Source: Dehalococcoidia bacterium (GTDB lineage: Bacteria; Chloroflexota; Dehalococcoidia; Dehalococcoidales; Fen-1064). Taken from it: a DNA stretch of 8,915 bases. The notes below the pieces were generated by a model that made no database searches, was not told the DNA's origin, and saw only the letters and a list, made by a program, of their open reading frames with translations. The position numbers and the translations under genes are program-made. The stretch spans positions 1 through 8,915 of the forward strand of contig JAUYDN010000134.1 in assembly GCA_030691775.1 (NCBI GenBank), given 5' to 3'. This document shows, piece after piece, positions 1-6,225 of this stretch; position 1 is the first letter of the stretch; each line of letters opens with the position of its first letter.

Positions 1-8
1 AGCCGCTT

Positions 9-692
9 ATGAAGTTATTGTTAATTCCAGGTTCCGGCGCCGGCGGCAATGTCTGGCATTACCAGGTCAAGGGCATCCCTGACACAGAGGGCATTTCTCT
101 CCCCGGTCACCCGGACGGCGAACCTTTAGAGAGTATCCCTGCCTATACGGAGTGGGTACATGATTACATTCACGGCAAAGGCTATCAGGATGTGGTGCTC
201 GGGGGGCATTCATTAGGCGGGGGGATTGCCCAGCAGTACGCTCTGGAATATGGTAACGAGCTTAAGGGCCTGGTGCTCATCGGGACGGGCGCCAGATTGC
301 GGGTGCGACCGGATATACTCGAAACGGTTAAGGGGATGATTGGCGATGATGTTGCCTGGCGGAGGTACATCGAAAGCACACCCCTGTCACCGGACCCCGC
401 CCTGACAGAGATACGGGAGATGCGTATTAAAATTGGTCCCGCCGTGTTGTTGAGCGACTTTCTCTGCTGTGATAAGTTCGATATCATGACCCGTGTGCAG
501 GACATAACAGTCCCCACGCTTATTATCTGTGGCACGGAGGACATCATGACGCCGCCCAAGTATTCCCAGTTCCTGGCGGCAAAGATTCCCGGCGCGAAGT
601 ATGTGCTGATAGAAGGCGCCAGCCACAGCATCGCCCTTGAAAAGCCGGAAGAAGTAAACCGGGTGATAAGGGAGTTGATGGGGGGATTGTAG
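9..692 (+). CDS. Alpha/beta hydrolase family protein
   Basis: A cytosolic serine hydrolase of the alpha/beta fold, about 227 aa, which is normal for a lean family member. The sequence shows an early oxyanion-hole motif PGSG (residues 7-10) and the nucleophile elbow GHSLGG with Ser68. An acid is likely at Asp178 in GTED, after the strand VPTLIICG, and the catalytic His is His206 in EGASHS. Ser-Asp-His are in the canonical order, so an active enzyme is likely. The segment FLCCDKFDIM (151-160) is a cap/helix motif often seen in this subfamily. Substrate cannot be told; esters, lactones or C-C bonds are all possible. No signal peptide or membrane segment is seen. Only 8 bases precede the ATG, so no ribosome binding site can be judged and an upstream start outside the window is possible. 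The N-terminus MKLLLIPGSG fits a true start. The next gene is 52 nt downstream on the same strand but differs in base composition, so an operon is doubtful. Confidence 0.9.
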   Translation: MKLLLIPGSGAGGNVWHYQVKGIPDTEGISLPGHPDGEPLESIPAYTEWVHDYIHGKGYQDVVLGGHSLGGGIAQQYALEYGNELKGLVLIGTGARLRVRPDILETVKGMIGDDVAWRRYIESTPLSPDPALTEIREMRIKIGPAVLLSDFLCCDKFDIMTRVQDITVPTLIICGTEDIMTPPKYSQFLAAKIPGAKYVLIEGASHSIALEKPEEVNRVIRELMGGL

Positions 693-703
693 GAAAAACG
701 ACA

Positions 704-720
704 TTTATCCTTCCGATAAA
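704..720. repeat. Small inverted repeat between the hydrolase and the nuclease-like gene
   Basis: TTTATC (704-709) and GATAAA (715-720) form a perfect 6-bp inverted repeat with a 5-nt loop. It sits 24 nt upstream of the next ATG. It is too short and AT-rich for an intrinsic terminator. It could be an operator or chance. Confidence 0.3.
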
Positions 721-744
721 GTGAGACTTTGGGAGTAGTTACGC

Positions 745-1416
745 ATGGCATTTATTGATATCGAAAAAATATTAACATTTTTCGACGAGAAACCAGAAAA
801 CAGCAAGCGTCACGCGACCGCCATTTGCGCTGTCGCTGGAGAAGATTTGGGTATATCTTTATTGAAACACTATTTTGAATGTCAGGGAAGTGAAGTTAGA
901 ATTTTGCCAGATGCATGTACAACTGGGGAACAGAAAGGGCCTCGACTTGACCGTTGGTTGCTCGTTATAGGCAGAGACAAACGGACATTATATCAGGTGG
1001 AGATCAAGAATTGGTCTGCGCACGCCATTGGAGGAAAATGCATAGGAATTAATGCTAACGAACAAAAACTATCTGCATACAAAATAGAGCGGTGGGCACA
1101 TGAATGGAGAAACAATAACTTCACGAAAAAGCAAGTAAAAAAAGTATTGACGCCAATGCGTTTGCCAGCAATCGAGCATGATGTTCACGAACCGCTAGTT
1201 TGCTATTGGACAGCTCTACATCCAGACGGCTTGAACCAGCCTTTTTTCTCATTAAAAGTAGTTGGAAGCGAATTCCCGCTAGTATATGTCTTCTCAATGT
1301 CTATTTATTTAAGAAGCCTCAGACAAGCTGGGTTAAAACGATTAGAGTTGCATATGCCTGATGCTTCCAGAAGATATGATTGGCTTCAGCAACTTTTTGG
1401 GTTCTTGGATAACTAA
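745..1416 (+). CDS. Orphan PD-(D/E)XK nuclease-like protein, function unknown
   Basis: A 223-aa protein that I do not recognise as a named family. Its residues fit the PD-(D/E)XK (restriction-endonuclease-like) fold. Glu33 lies in an N-terminal helix (AGEDLGISLLKHYF) and Asp69 in GPRLDRWLLVIG. These are followed by a strand ending in Glu86-Ile-Lys88 (TLYQVEIKNW). That is the usual E...D...ExK order with a plausible 16-residue gap between Asp and ExK. The C-terminal half (110-223) is basic and aromatic, with no clear domain. A GGGAG ribosome binding site at 731-735 lies 9 nt before the ATG. GC is about 42% over 781-1380, clearly below the flanking genes, which suggests transfer. It converges on the nitroreductase gene with a 28-nt gap and no terminator hairpin. 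A defence nuclease, a NERD-like DNA-processing protein or a non-catalytic fold relative are all possible. The ORF is certain; the fold call is an inference from motifs. Confidence 0.65.
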   Translation: MAFIDIEKILTFFDEKPENSKRHATAICAVAGEDLGISLLKHYFECQGSEVRILPDACTTGEQKGPRLDRWLLVIGRDKRTLYQVEIKNWSAHAIGGKCIGINANEQKLSAYKIERWAHEWRNNNFTKKQVKKVLTPMRLPAIEHDVHEPLVCYWTALHPDGLNQPFFSLKVVGSEFPLVYVFSMSIYLRSLRQAGLKRLELHMPDASRRYDWLQQLFGFLDN

Positions 1417-1444
1417 TCAACTATGCCAACTTTTTATTTAGCGT

Positions 1445-2107
1445 CTACCCCACCCACCTCACCCACTCGCTCAGCTCCGCCCGGTTACTGCGGTACTGGT
1501 TGATGAGGGCCTCGTTATCCGGATAACCCAGCGAGATTCCCAGTACCAGCCGTTTGTTTGCCGGGATTCCGAGAAGGCTACGGACAGCGTCCGGATAATT
1601 GCCGAGTGAAGCTTGCAGGCAAGTCCCCAGTCCAAGCCCGTGGGCGGCAAGGATAAGGCTCTGTGAGAACAGCCCGGCATCGTATATCGACCAGGAAGTC
1701 AGCGAACTTTCGATGAAAATGAGGAGCACACATGGCGCTCCGTAGAAGTCGTAGTTTGCCAGGCTCAACTCCCGCCGCCGCTCTCTATCATCACGCGCCA
1801 CCCCCATCGCCTCGTATCTCCTGGCGCCGTGCTCTTTCCCCCGTTTATCCAGCTCCGGAGGCCACTCCCCGGGTCGCGGCATGTCAGGATTACCGGGTGT
1901 GCCCGATTCGGCAAGTCGGTGTAAGATGGCACCGAGTTCGGCTTTCTTCTGTCCGTTCACCACCGCCACTTCCCAGGGCTGGGTGTTGGTATACGAAGGG
2001 CTCCTGCCGGCTACCCGGAGTATCTTTTCGATCGTCTCTCTCGTTACAGGTGTAGGCTTGAAAGCACGGTAGCTCTTCCTGGTTTCGATTCCTTCCAAAA
2101 GTTCCAT
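1445..2107 (-). CDS. Nitroreductase family protein (FMN-dependent)
   Basis: A 220-aa flavin oxidoreductase of the nitroreductase superfamily. Members use FMN and NAD(P)H to reduce nitro compounds, quinones, flavins or halogenated aromatics. FMN-phosphate contacts are visible in the N-terminal T9-R-K-S-Y-R14 and in PSYTNTQPWE (37-46), where Asn41, Gln43, Pro44 and Trp45 match the family. The second FMN region is GLGLGTCLQAS (157-167), and the C-terminal signature is GISLGYPD (190-197). Length is typical. The segment 70-112 is rich in charged residues and forms the variable insertion. I choose the ATG at 2107: a GGAGG at 2120-2116 lies 8 nt upstream. A GTG at 2116 in the same frame overlaps that ribosome binding site and is unlikely. 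The gene lies 47 nt downstream of the radical SAM gene on the same strand, so they may be co-transcribed. The physiological substrate is unknown. Confidence 0.9.
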   Translation of the reverse strand: MELLEGIETRKSYRAFKPTPVTRETIEKILRVAGRSPSYTNTQPWEVAVVNGQKKAELGAILHRLAESGTPGNPDMPRPGEWPPELDKRGKEHGARRYEAMGVARDDRERRRELSLANYDFYGAPCVLLIFIESSLTSWSIYDAGLFSQSLILAAHGLGLGTCLQASLGNYPDAVRSLLGIPANKRLVLGISLGYPDNEALINQYRSNRAELSEWVRWVG

Positions 2108-2115
2108 AAGTGTCA

Positions 2116-2120
2116 CCTCC
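2116..2120 (-). promoter_or_regulatory. Ribosome binding site that fixes the nitroreductase start
   Basis: On the minus strand the sequence reads GGAGG followed by 8 nt and ATG at 2107. It overlaps the alternative in-frame GTG at 2116, which makes the ATG the likely start. Confidence 0.75.
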
Positions 2121-2154
2121 GCTTAGAAAACACAATAATGAATCTTGGTTAGTC

Positions 2155-3963
2155 TCACACGCACCCCACCCCCCACCCCTCTAGCCCGCAGTTCACACAC
2201 CTGCCGTCAGCACAATCGGGGGTGGCTTCCGCTTGCAGGGCTTTGGTGTATTCCGCCTTCAGGAAATCGGTACTGACGCCAACGTCAATGTGCGACCACG
2301 GCAATAGCTCATCAAGCTTGCGTTCTCTGCGCGCGTAAAAATCAATGTTCAACCCGGTTTCCTCGAATGCTTTTTGCCAGGCGTGGTACTTGAGTTGCTC
2401 ATCCCACGCATCAAAGACGGCGCCGTTCTGCCATGCTTTATAGATGACCTGTCCCAATCCCCTGTCTCCCCGGGACATCGCCGCTTCCAGTCTACTGACA
2501 CGCGGGTCCTGCCATGACAGCCGTACACCCCGCCGCTGAAGTCCGTTGACTAATAACTCGTGCTTGGCAGCGAGCTGTTCCGCCGTATCCTGCGCTGCCC
2601 ACTGGAAGGGCGTGTGCGGTTTGGGTACGAAGGCAGATGCATTTATTCGCAATTGCGGCGGTTTTCCGCTCACCTGCTTCCCCACCATCCGTATCTTATC
2701 CACCAGTACTACAATCGCCTGCACATCCTCCATCGTCTCTGTGGGCAAACCGATCATGAAGTATAATTTCAGGCTCGTCCAGCCCTTCTCGAAGACGGTG
2801 GTGATGGTTTCTATAATTTCCGTTTCGGTAAGGTTCTTGTTAATAACCCGCCTCATTCTTTCACTACCGGCTTCCGGGGCGAAAGTCAAACCCATCTTCT
2901 TACGCCCGGCAAATGCTTGCACCAGCTCCAGCGAAAAGCTGTTCAGGTGCAAGCTGGGCAAGGAAAGAGAAACATCCGGGAATCGCTGTGTCAGGTTACC
3001 CACCAGCTTATCGATGCCTTTGTAATCGCCGGTACTCAAAGAAACCAGCGAGACTTCATCATAGCCGCAACAGGCAACGATTTCTTCCACGGCTTTCTCG
3101 ATAACACCGTGCCCGCGCTCACGGACGGGGCGGTAGATAATGCCCGCCTGGCAGAACCGGCACCCGCGCGTACAACCGCGCTGGATTTCGATGGCGCCAC
3201 GGTCGTGTACCGCCTCGATGTACGGCACTATTGGATGCGTGATGGGTGGGGGGAGCAGAGTGACGATACGCCGCCGGATGATAGGGCTGGCTTCGGGTAT
3301 GGTAGGTAATAGCGACTTTAGCGTGCCATCAGGATTGTATTTCGCTTCATAGAACCGCGGCACATACACGCCCCCGATGGTTGCCGCCTGCCGCAGGAGC
3401 TGTTCCCGGGAGAACCCGTTTGCCTTTGCCGTGCGATAAACATCCAGGAATTCCGGCAGGACCTCTTCTCCATCCCCGATGAAGAACACATCGATAAAGT
3501 CGGCGAGTGGCTCGGGGTTGAGCACGCAGGTGCCGCCGGCGATGATGAGCGGGTGCTGTCCATTTCGCTCCTTTGAAAGTCCCGGTATATGCGCCAGGTC
3601 GAGCATTGCCAGGATGTTGGTGTAGGTGAGCTCATGCCCCAGGGAAAACCCGATGATATCGAACTCACCAAGTGGATGCTTCGTTTCCAGGCTGAATAAC
3701 GGGACTCCGGCATTCTTCATCTCCGCCATCATATCTACCCAGGGCGTGAACACACGCTCGGCGAGGACATCGGGTTGGGCATTCAGGACTTCATAAAGGA
3801 TGGGTAGCGCCATATTGGACATACCTATTTCATACACGTCCGGGTAAGAGAGGGCGATACGGATGGGGGTACGGTCCCAGTCCTTGTTTATGGCGTTCCA
3901 TTCGCCGCCGGTATAGCGGGCGGGCTTCTGGACTTTATGCAATATACGGTCGAGATCGTTCAT
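2155..3963 (-). CDS. B12-binding-type radical SAM protein (TIGR03960-like)
   Basis: A 602-aa radical SAM protein resembling the TIGR03960 family, which has a B12-binding-like N-terminal domain and no settled reaction. The N-terminus has KPARYTGGEWN (13-23) and PDVYEIGMSNM (41-51). The Rossmann-like region runs to about 175, with GFSLGHELTYTN (105-116) and DGEE (164-167). The [4Fe-4S]-binding CTRGCRFC has Cys264, Cys268 and Cys271, so it is the standard CxxxCxxC. SAM-binding and barrel motifs follow: SLSTGDY (308-314), LTFAPEAGSERMR (359-371) and YFMIGLPTET (401-410). A C-terminal Cys584, Cys589, Cys592 cluster (DCADGRCVNCG) may hold a second metal. The start is taken at ATG 3963 because family members begin close to that point; a GTG at 4014 would add 17 residues running towards the repeat region. 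No good Shine-Dalgarno is seen before 3963. The DUF2344 (TIGR03936) partner, often fused or adjacent, is absent here. Confidence 0.88.
   Translation of the reverse strand: MNDLDRILHKVQKPARYTGGEWNAINKDWDRTPIRIALSYPDVYEIGMSNMALPILYEVLNAQPDVLAERVFTPWVDMMAEMKNAGVPLFSLETKHPLGEFDIIGFSLGHELTYTNILAMLDLAHIPGLSKERNGQHPLIIAGGTCVLNPEPLADFIDVFFIGDGEEVLPEFLDVYRTAKANGFSREQLLRQAATIGGVYVPRFYEAKYNPDGTLKSLLPTIPEASPIIRRRIVTLLPPPITHPIVPYIEAVHDRGAIEIQRGCTRGCRFCQAGIIYRPVRERGHGVIEKAVEEIVACCGYDEVSLVSLSTGDYKGIDKLVGNLTQRFPDVSLSLPSLHLNSFSLELVQAFAGRKKMGLTFAPEAGSERMRRVINKNLTETEIIETITTVFEKGWTSLKLYFMIGLPTETMEDVQAIVVLVDKIRMVGKQVSGKPPQLRINASAFVPKPHTPFQWAAQDTAEQLAAKHELLVNGLQRRGVRLSWQDPRVSRLEAAMSRGDRGLGQVIYKAWQNGAVFDAWDEQLKYHAWQKAFEETGLNIDFYARRERKLDELLPWSHIDVGVSTDFLKAEYTKALQAEATPDCADGRCVNCGLEGWGVGCV
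2164..2187 (-). other. Potential G-quadruplex at the 3' end of the radical SAM gene
   Basis: On the minus strand there are four G-tracts of 3, 4, 6 and 4 bases, with loops of 5, 1 and 1. They sit within the last codons of the gene (GLEGWGVGCV) and end 7 nt before its stop codon. This fits the G3+N1-7 quadruplex pattern in the coding strand and therefore in the mRNA. Confidence 0.4.
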
Positions 3964-4018
3964 AGTAATGACTTTTAAATGCCTTTGCCATAACGGGAGG
4001 CCGTCCGCAATCACTTGG

Positions 4019-4041
4019 ATTGTCGGGTCAAGCCCGACAAT
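4019..4041. repeat. Perfect inverted repeat, 9-bp arms
   Basis: ATTGTCGGG (4019-4027) and CCCGACAAT (4033-4041) are exact reverse complements around the 5-nt loop TCAAG. It lies just upstream of the radical SAM gene (its ATG is at 3963) and forms one edge of the composite repeat. Confidence 0.85.
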
Positions 4042-4050
4042 GACAAAGAG

Positions 4051-4086
4051 GATGTTGGATTCCAGCTTTTGCTGGAATCCAACATC
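4051..4086. repeat. Perfect inverted repeat, 16-bp arms, 4-nt loop
   Basis: GATGTTGGATTCCAGC (4051-4066) and its exact reverse complement (4071-4086) are separated by TTTT. This would be a very stable hairpin in either strand. No U-tract follows, so it is more like a mobile or REP-type hairpin than a classic terminator, although it could block readthrough. Confidence 0.9.
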
Positions 4087-4104
4087 TCCAGAATGTCATT
4101 TCCG

Positions 4105-4124
4105 CCCCGTGTCGTGGCACGGGG
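4105..4124. repeat. Inverted repeat, 7-bp GC-rich arms
   Basis: CCCCGTG (4105-4111) and CACGGGG (4118-4124) form a stem with a 6-nt loop. Imperfectly matching outer flanks (TTCCGCC and GGCGGGAA) could extend it. Confidence 0.75.
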
Positions 4125-4210
4125 TAAACTCCGGCGGGAATCCAGACTTAAACACCTCTCTGTCTTAAATAAAGTCGTTTTCAGACACAGGGAGATTCTT
4201 CGGTCTTCCG

Positions 4211-4229
4211 ATTGAATCCTCTATTCAAT
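4211..4229. repeat. Inverted repeat, 7-bp AT-rich arms
   Basis: ATTGAAT (4211-4217) and ATTCAAT (4223-4229) are exact reverse complements around CCTCT. It is the last hairpin of the composite repeat before the MBL gene end. Confidence 0.65.
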
Positions 4230-4288
4230 TGGGACTCAGAATGACAGTTGGGACAGGACTCACACTTTATTCTAGCAGAAAACGCCGT

Positions 4289-5104
4289 TTATGCTTGGTG
4301 CAATTCAGAAAGCTGGAACACCATCCCGTCCTGCGCCGCAATGACTCTAACGCCCGTCTTTTCAGTCAATCGCGTTGCGATGATTGATGGGTTGGCACGC
4401 CACATCCCCACCCCGAAATGCGTCAGAATCGCTATCTTCGGTTTGATTTCCTTGATAAGCCGTTCGGCATCCGGCACGGAAAGATGGTCGATAGGCATGT
4501 TGCTATCGACCGACTGCGCCGTTGTTTTCGGCTCCAGGAATACGACGTTCATCAGCAGGAGGTCGCCACCGTAACACTTCGGCAGGTCATCGAAGTAGCG
4601 GGTATCCGTGATATAGGCAATTGTAATTTTATCCGTCTTGAAGACCAGCCCGTAATTCTCGACGCCGTGGATGTGCCGCACCGGCGTGGTGATTGTCACT
4701 GTTCCCAGCGTGTAGCTCTTGCCAGCTTCCAGGATTTCGATTCTCTCCAGCCGTTTTTTCAGGTAGTCCAGGATGACCGGCTCGGTCTCGATAGCGTCCC
4801 GTGGAGCGAAAAGAGTACCGGTCCGCCGGAAACCACCGCGGGTCATCGCCTCCGCCATGATATTCACATCAGCCGCATGGTCGAGGTGGCGGTGCGAGAC
4901 GATGATAGCACTCAGCCGCTCCGGGTTCAGTTTCAAATTTGTCACCCGCACGATACTGCCCGGACCGGGGTCAATGATAAACTCCGTACCACCGAGGTTG
5001 AACCACAACCCGCCGCTGGCAAGCTCCTGGCTGATTATCATGAACCGCGCCCCACCCGTCCCCAGGAAGGTTATGGTGTTCTCTGGCGCACTACCTTCTG
5101 TCAT
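4289..5104 (-). CDS. MBL-fold metallo-hydrolase
   Basis: A 271-aa cytosolic metallo-beta-lactamase-fold hydrolase. The N-terminal strand-turn ITFLGTGGARF (11-21) and the IDPGPGS segment (44-50) are typical of the RNase Z-like branch. The dinuclear metal motif is SHRHLDH, with His71, His73, Asp75 and His76. His146 (RHIHG), Asp167 (ITDTRYF) and His229 (LTHFG) supply the remaining ligands, so an active two-metal site is expected. His207 (IDHLSV) may assist. The substrate is not clear; a phosphodiester or a thioester/lactone are both possible for this fold. The ATG at 5104 has no Shine-Dalgarno. A promoter ends only about 9 nt upstream, which suggests a leaderless transcript. The gene ends before the repeat cluster 4019-4245, which separates it from the radical SAM gene. 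Confidence 0.9.
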   Translation of the reverse strand: MTEGSAPENTITFLGTGGARFMIISQELASGGLWFNLGGTEFIIDPGPGSIVRVTNLKLNPERLSAIIVSHRHLDHAADVNIMAEAMTRGGFRRTGTLFAPRDAIETEPVILDYLKKRLERIEILEAGKSYTLGTVTITTPVRHIHGVENYGLVFKTDKITIAYITDTRYFDDLPKCYGGDLLLMNVVFLEPKTTAQSVDSNMPIDHLSVPDAERLIKEIKPKIAILTHFGVGMWRANPSIIATRLTEKTGVRVIAAQDGMVFQLSELHQA

Positions 5105-5113
5105 AATGACTTA

Positions 5114-5142
5114 ACTATACGTGAAAGCCCCGTTTTTGACAA
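5114..5142 (-). promoter_or_regulatory. Sigma70-like promoter of the MBL-fold gene
   Basis: On the minus strand, TTGTCA (5142-5137) and TATAGT (5119-5114) are separated by exactly 17 nt. Each hexamer matches consensus at 5 of 6 positions. Expected initiation near 5107 leaves only about 3 nt before the ATG at 5104. Confidence 0.65.
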
Positions 5143-5348
5143 TGGTTTTTGACTTCTACCCCCTTGCACACTAAAATATGGACGGCGATGACGAATAACC
5201 AGTCCACAGGTTTGCCCTGAACTCGATGCAGAAATGATAAACAGGCAGACACAAGTCAAATCTCAAAGGTCAAAAGTCAAAACCACAAGTGAGAAGTCAA
5301 AACTACGACGAGGAACGCTCCCAGGAAGCTATGGTTTTTAGCTTTGAC
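5135..5348. repeat. Cluster of GTCAAA/TTTGAC hexamers in the divergent spacer
   Basis: GTCAAA occurs at 5255-5260, 5269-5274, 5276-5281 and 5296-5301. Its complement TTTGAC occurs at 5135-5140, 5148-5153 and 5343-5348. The first and last overlap the two candidate promoters. The spacer 5105-5443 (339 nt) otherwise holds only those promoters and a small inverted repeat. The hexamers may be regulator sites or the residue of a decayed intergenic repeat. Confidence 0.45.
5326..5344. repeat. Small inverted repeat abutting the HIT-operon -35
   Basis: AAGCTA (5326-5331) and TAGCTT (5339-5344) are exact complements with a 7-nt loop. The right arm shares its last base with the candidate -35 hexamer, so it could act as an operator. 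Confidence 0.3.
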
Positions 5349-5372
5349 TTTAAAACGCGTATTTTTGATTAT
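5344..5372 (+). promoter_or_regulatory. Candidate sigma70 promoter of the HIT-SAF-UxaA operon
   Basis: TTGACT (5344-5349, 5 of 6 match) and GATTAT (5367-5372, 4 of 6 match) have 17-nt spacing. Initiation near 5379 would give a leader of about 65 nt before the HIT gene. Confidence 0.45.
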
Positions 5373-5443
5373 TGGGTATTCTGCAAAAGTTATTGTGCTT
5401 CAAGTTTTGGTCAGATTCTCAGTATCCTGTTCAGGAGGTTCGC

Positions 5444-5947
5444 ATGGAAAATATCTGGGCGCCGTGGCGAATGGAATATATCCGCCTGGAAAAACCGCAG
5501 GGATGCATACTCTGTGATAAGCCGGAAGAAAGCGATGACGAAGGCAATTACATACTCTACCGGGGCAAGAAGAACTACATTATTATGAACAGCTATCCTT
5601 ATAATCCGGGGCATCTTCTCGTTGCACCATACCGCCACGTTGCCGGACTGGAAAACCTGACCAGGGAAGAGCTTCACGAACACGGCGAAATCATCCAGCA
5701 ATGCATTAAAGTATTGAATCAATCGTTTAATCCCGCCGGTTTCAATATCGGAACGAATATGGGGAGGATAGCCGGCGCCGGCATTGCCGACCATGTACAC
5801 ACACATGTCGTTCCTCGCTGGCAGGGTGATACCAACTTTATGCCGGTGGTGGGTGGCGTGCGTGTAATTCCGGAAGCCATAATGGAGACCTACCACAAAA
5901 TCGAGGGCAGATTTCAGGCACGGCCGGGAAGGAGGAAAAAACAGTGA
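5444..5947 (+). CDS. HIT-domain protein, Ap4A-phosphorylase-like
   Basis: A 167-aa histidine-triad nucleotide hydrolase/transferase. The triad is HVHTHVV, with His117, His119 and His121; the middle or last His forms the nucleotidyl intermediate in this family. The flanking HVVPRWQGDTNFMPVVGG (121-138) resembles bacterial diadenosine-tetraphosphate phosphorylases such as the mycobacterial type. Cys21 and Cys24 (CILC) with His65 and His117 suggest a structural zinc site. SYPYNPGHLLVAPYRH (50-65) is the family's conserved first half. The N-terminus ENIWAPWRMEYI is a common start for these proteins. The chosen ATG is 5444, preceded by AGGAGGT (5433-5439); an upstream start at 5372 would put 24 unrelated residues before the domain. 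Its stop overlaps the next GTG start by 4 nt, so the two are translationally coupled. Likely roles are Ap4A or nucleoside-phosphoramidate turnover; the exact substrate is inferred. Confidence 0.9.
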   Translation: MENIWAPWRMEYIRLEKPQGCILCDKPEESDDEGNYILYRGKKNYIIMNSYPYNPGHLLVAPYRHVAGLENLTREELHEHGEIIQQCIKVLNQSFNPAGFNIGTNMGRIAGAGIADHVHTHVVPRWQGDTNFMPVVGGVRVIPEAIMETYHKIEGRFQARPGRRKKQ

Positions 5948-6207
5948 ACAACAACGCATTGAAAGTAGATGAAAAGGATAACATTGCGGTTGCCACCGGA
6001 CCCATCGCCATGGGGAGCGCTGTAATTGTGAACGGAGAAGCGGTATGTAATGCCTTCGAGGATATCCGCGCCGGGCACAAAGTCGCACTCGTGGCGATTT
6101 CTTCCGGTGGCAAAGTTGTCCGTTACGGAGAAGTAATTGTGCAGACGACGCAGAATATCAAACAAGGGCAGTGGGTCCACGTCCACAATACCCGGCCGGT
6201 TTTATAG
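5944..6207 (+). CDS. UxaA-family small subunit (SAF domain)
   Basis: An 87-aa SAF-domain protein equivalent to the N-terminal part of altronate/galactarate dehydratases or to the small subunit SuyA of sulfolactate sulfo-lyase. It shows AGHKVALVAI (43-52, with conserved His45), a VVRYGEVI strand (58-65) and the ending GQWVHVHN (75-82, with His79 and His81). The motif that usually reads YGEPIG is YGEVIV here. The first 14 residues are a variable tail. The start is GTG at 5944, inside a 4-nt overlap with the HIT stop, with GGAGG at 5931-5935 placed 8 nt upstream. The large subunit follows 18 nt downstream. In the assembled enzyme the SAF domain is thought to contribute to the active site or its lid. 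Substrate is not defined by sequence. Confidence 0.88.
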   Translation: MNNNALKVDEKDNIAVATGPIAMGSAVIVNGEAVCNAFEDIRAGHKVALVAISSGGKVVRYGEVIVQTTQNIKQGQWVHVHNTRPVL

Positions 6208-6211
6208 ATAC

Positions 6212-6217
6212 GGAGGT
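6212..6217 (+). promoter_or_regulatory. Ribosome binding site supporting a TTG start
   Basis: GGAGGT lies 8 nt before TTG 6226. The nearest in-frame ATG at 6235 is 17 nt away, so TTG is favoured. Confidence 0.7.
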
Positions 6218-6225
6218 AAACTACC

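Larger units (their letters stand above)
4019..4245. repeat. Composite non-coding repeat region made of several inverted repeats
   Basis: The gap 3964-4288 (325 nt) between two minus-strand genes has no convincing gene. It contains four distinct inverted repeats, listed separately, spaced over about 210 nt. AATGACA occurs at 4039-4045 and 4240-4246, with an inverted-like GAATGTCATT at 4091-4100. Phrases such as the palindrome around GTCGGGTCAAGCCCGAC and GGCGGGAATCCAG resemble dispersed REP/MITE-like intergenic repeats seen in many bacterial genomes (from memory). No transposase is present, so it would be non-autonomous or a REP-type cluster. It may also fold in RNA transcribed through from the MBL gene. 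Confidence 0.65.

Noticed and set aside
2108..2116. GTG at 2116 as nitroreductase start (three extra residues)
   Set aside because: It overlaps the GGAGG ribosome binding site that is ideally placed for ATG 2107.
3964..4014. GTG at 4014 as the radical SAM start
   Set aside because: No ribosome binding site, unrelated residues, and it runs up against the repeat region; the family start fits ATG 3963.
4418..5152. Long plus-strand open frame over the MBL gene
   Set aside because: It is the antisense shadow of a clear MBL-fold gene, with no family-like motifs or ribosome binding site.
5255..5301. GTCAAA repeats as a CRISPR array
   Set aside because: Units are six bases with spacings of 14, 7 and 20 nt; repeat length and regular spacers of CRISPR are absent.
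5372..5443. Longer HIT protein starting at 5372
   Set aside because: The extra 24 residues are not family-like, overlap the candidate promoter, and the strong AGGAGGT sits before ATG 5444.
5411..6088. Long minus-strand open frame over the HIT/SAF genes
   Set aside because: It overlaps two well-supported genes antisense and shows no recognisable domain.
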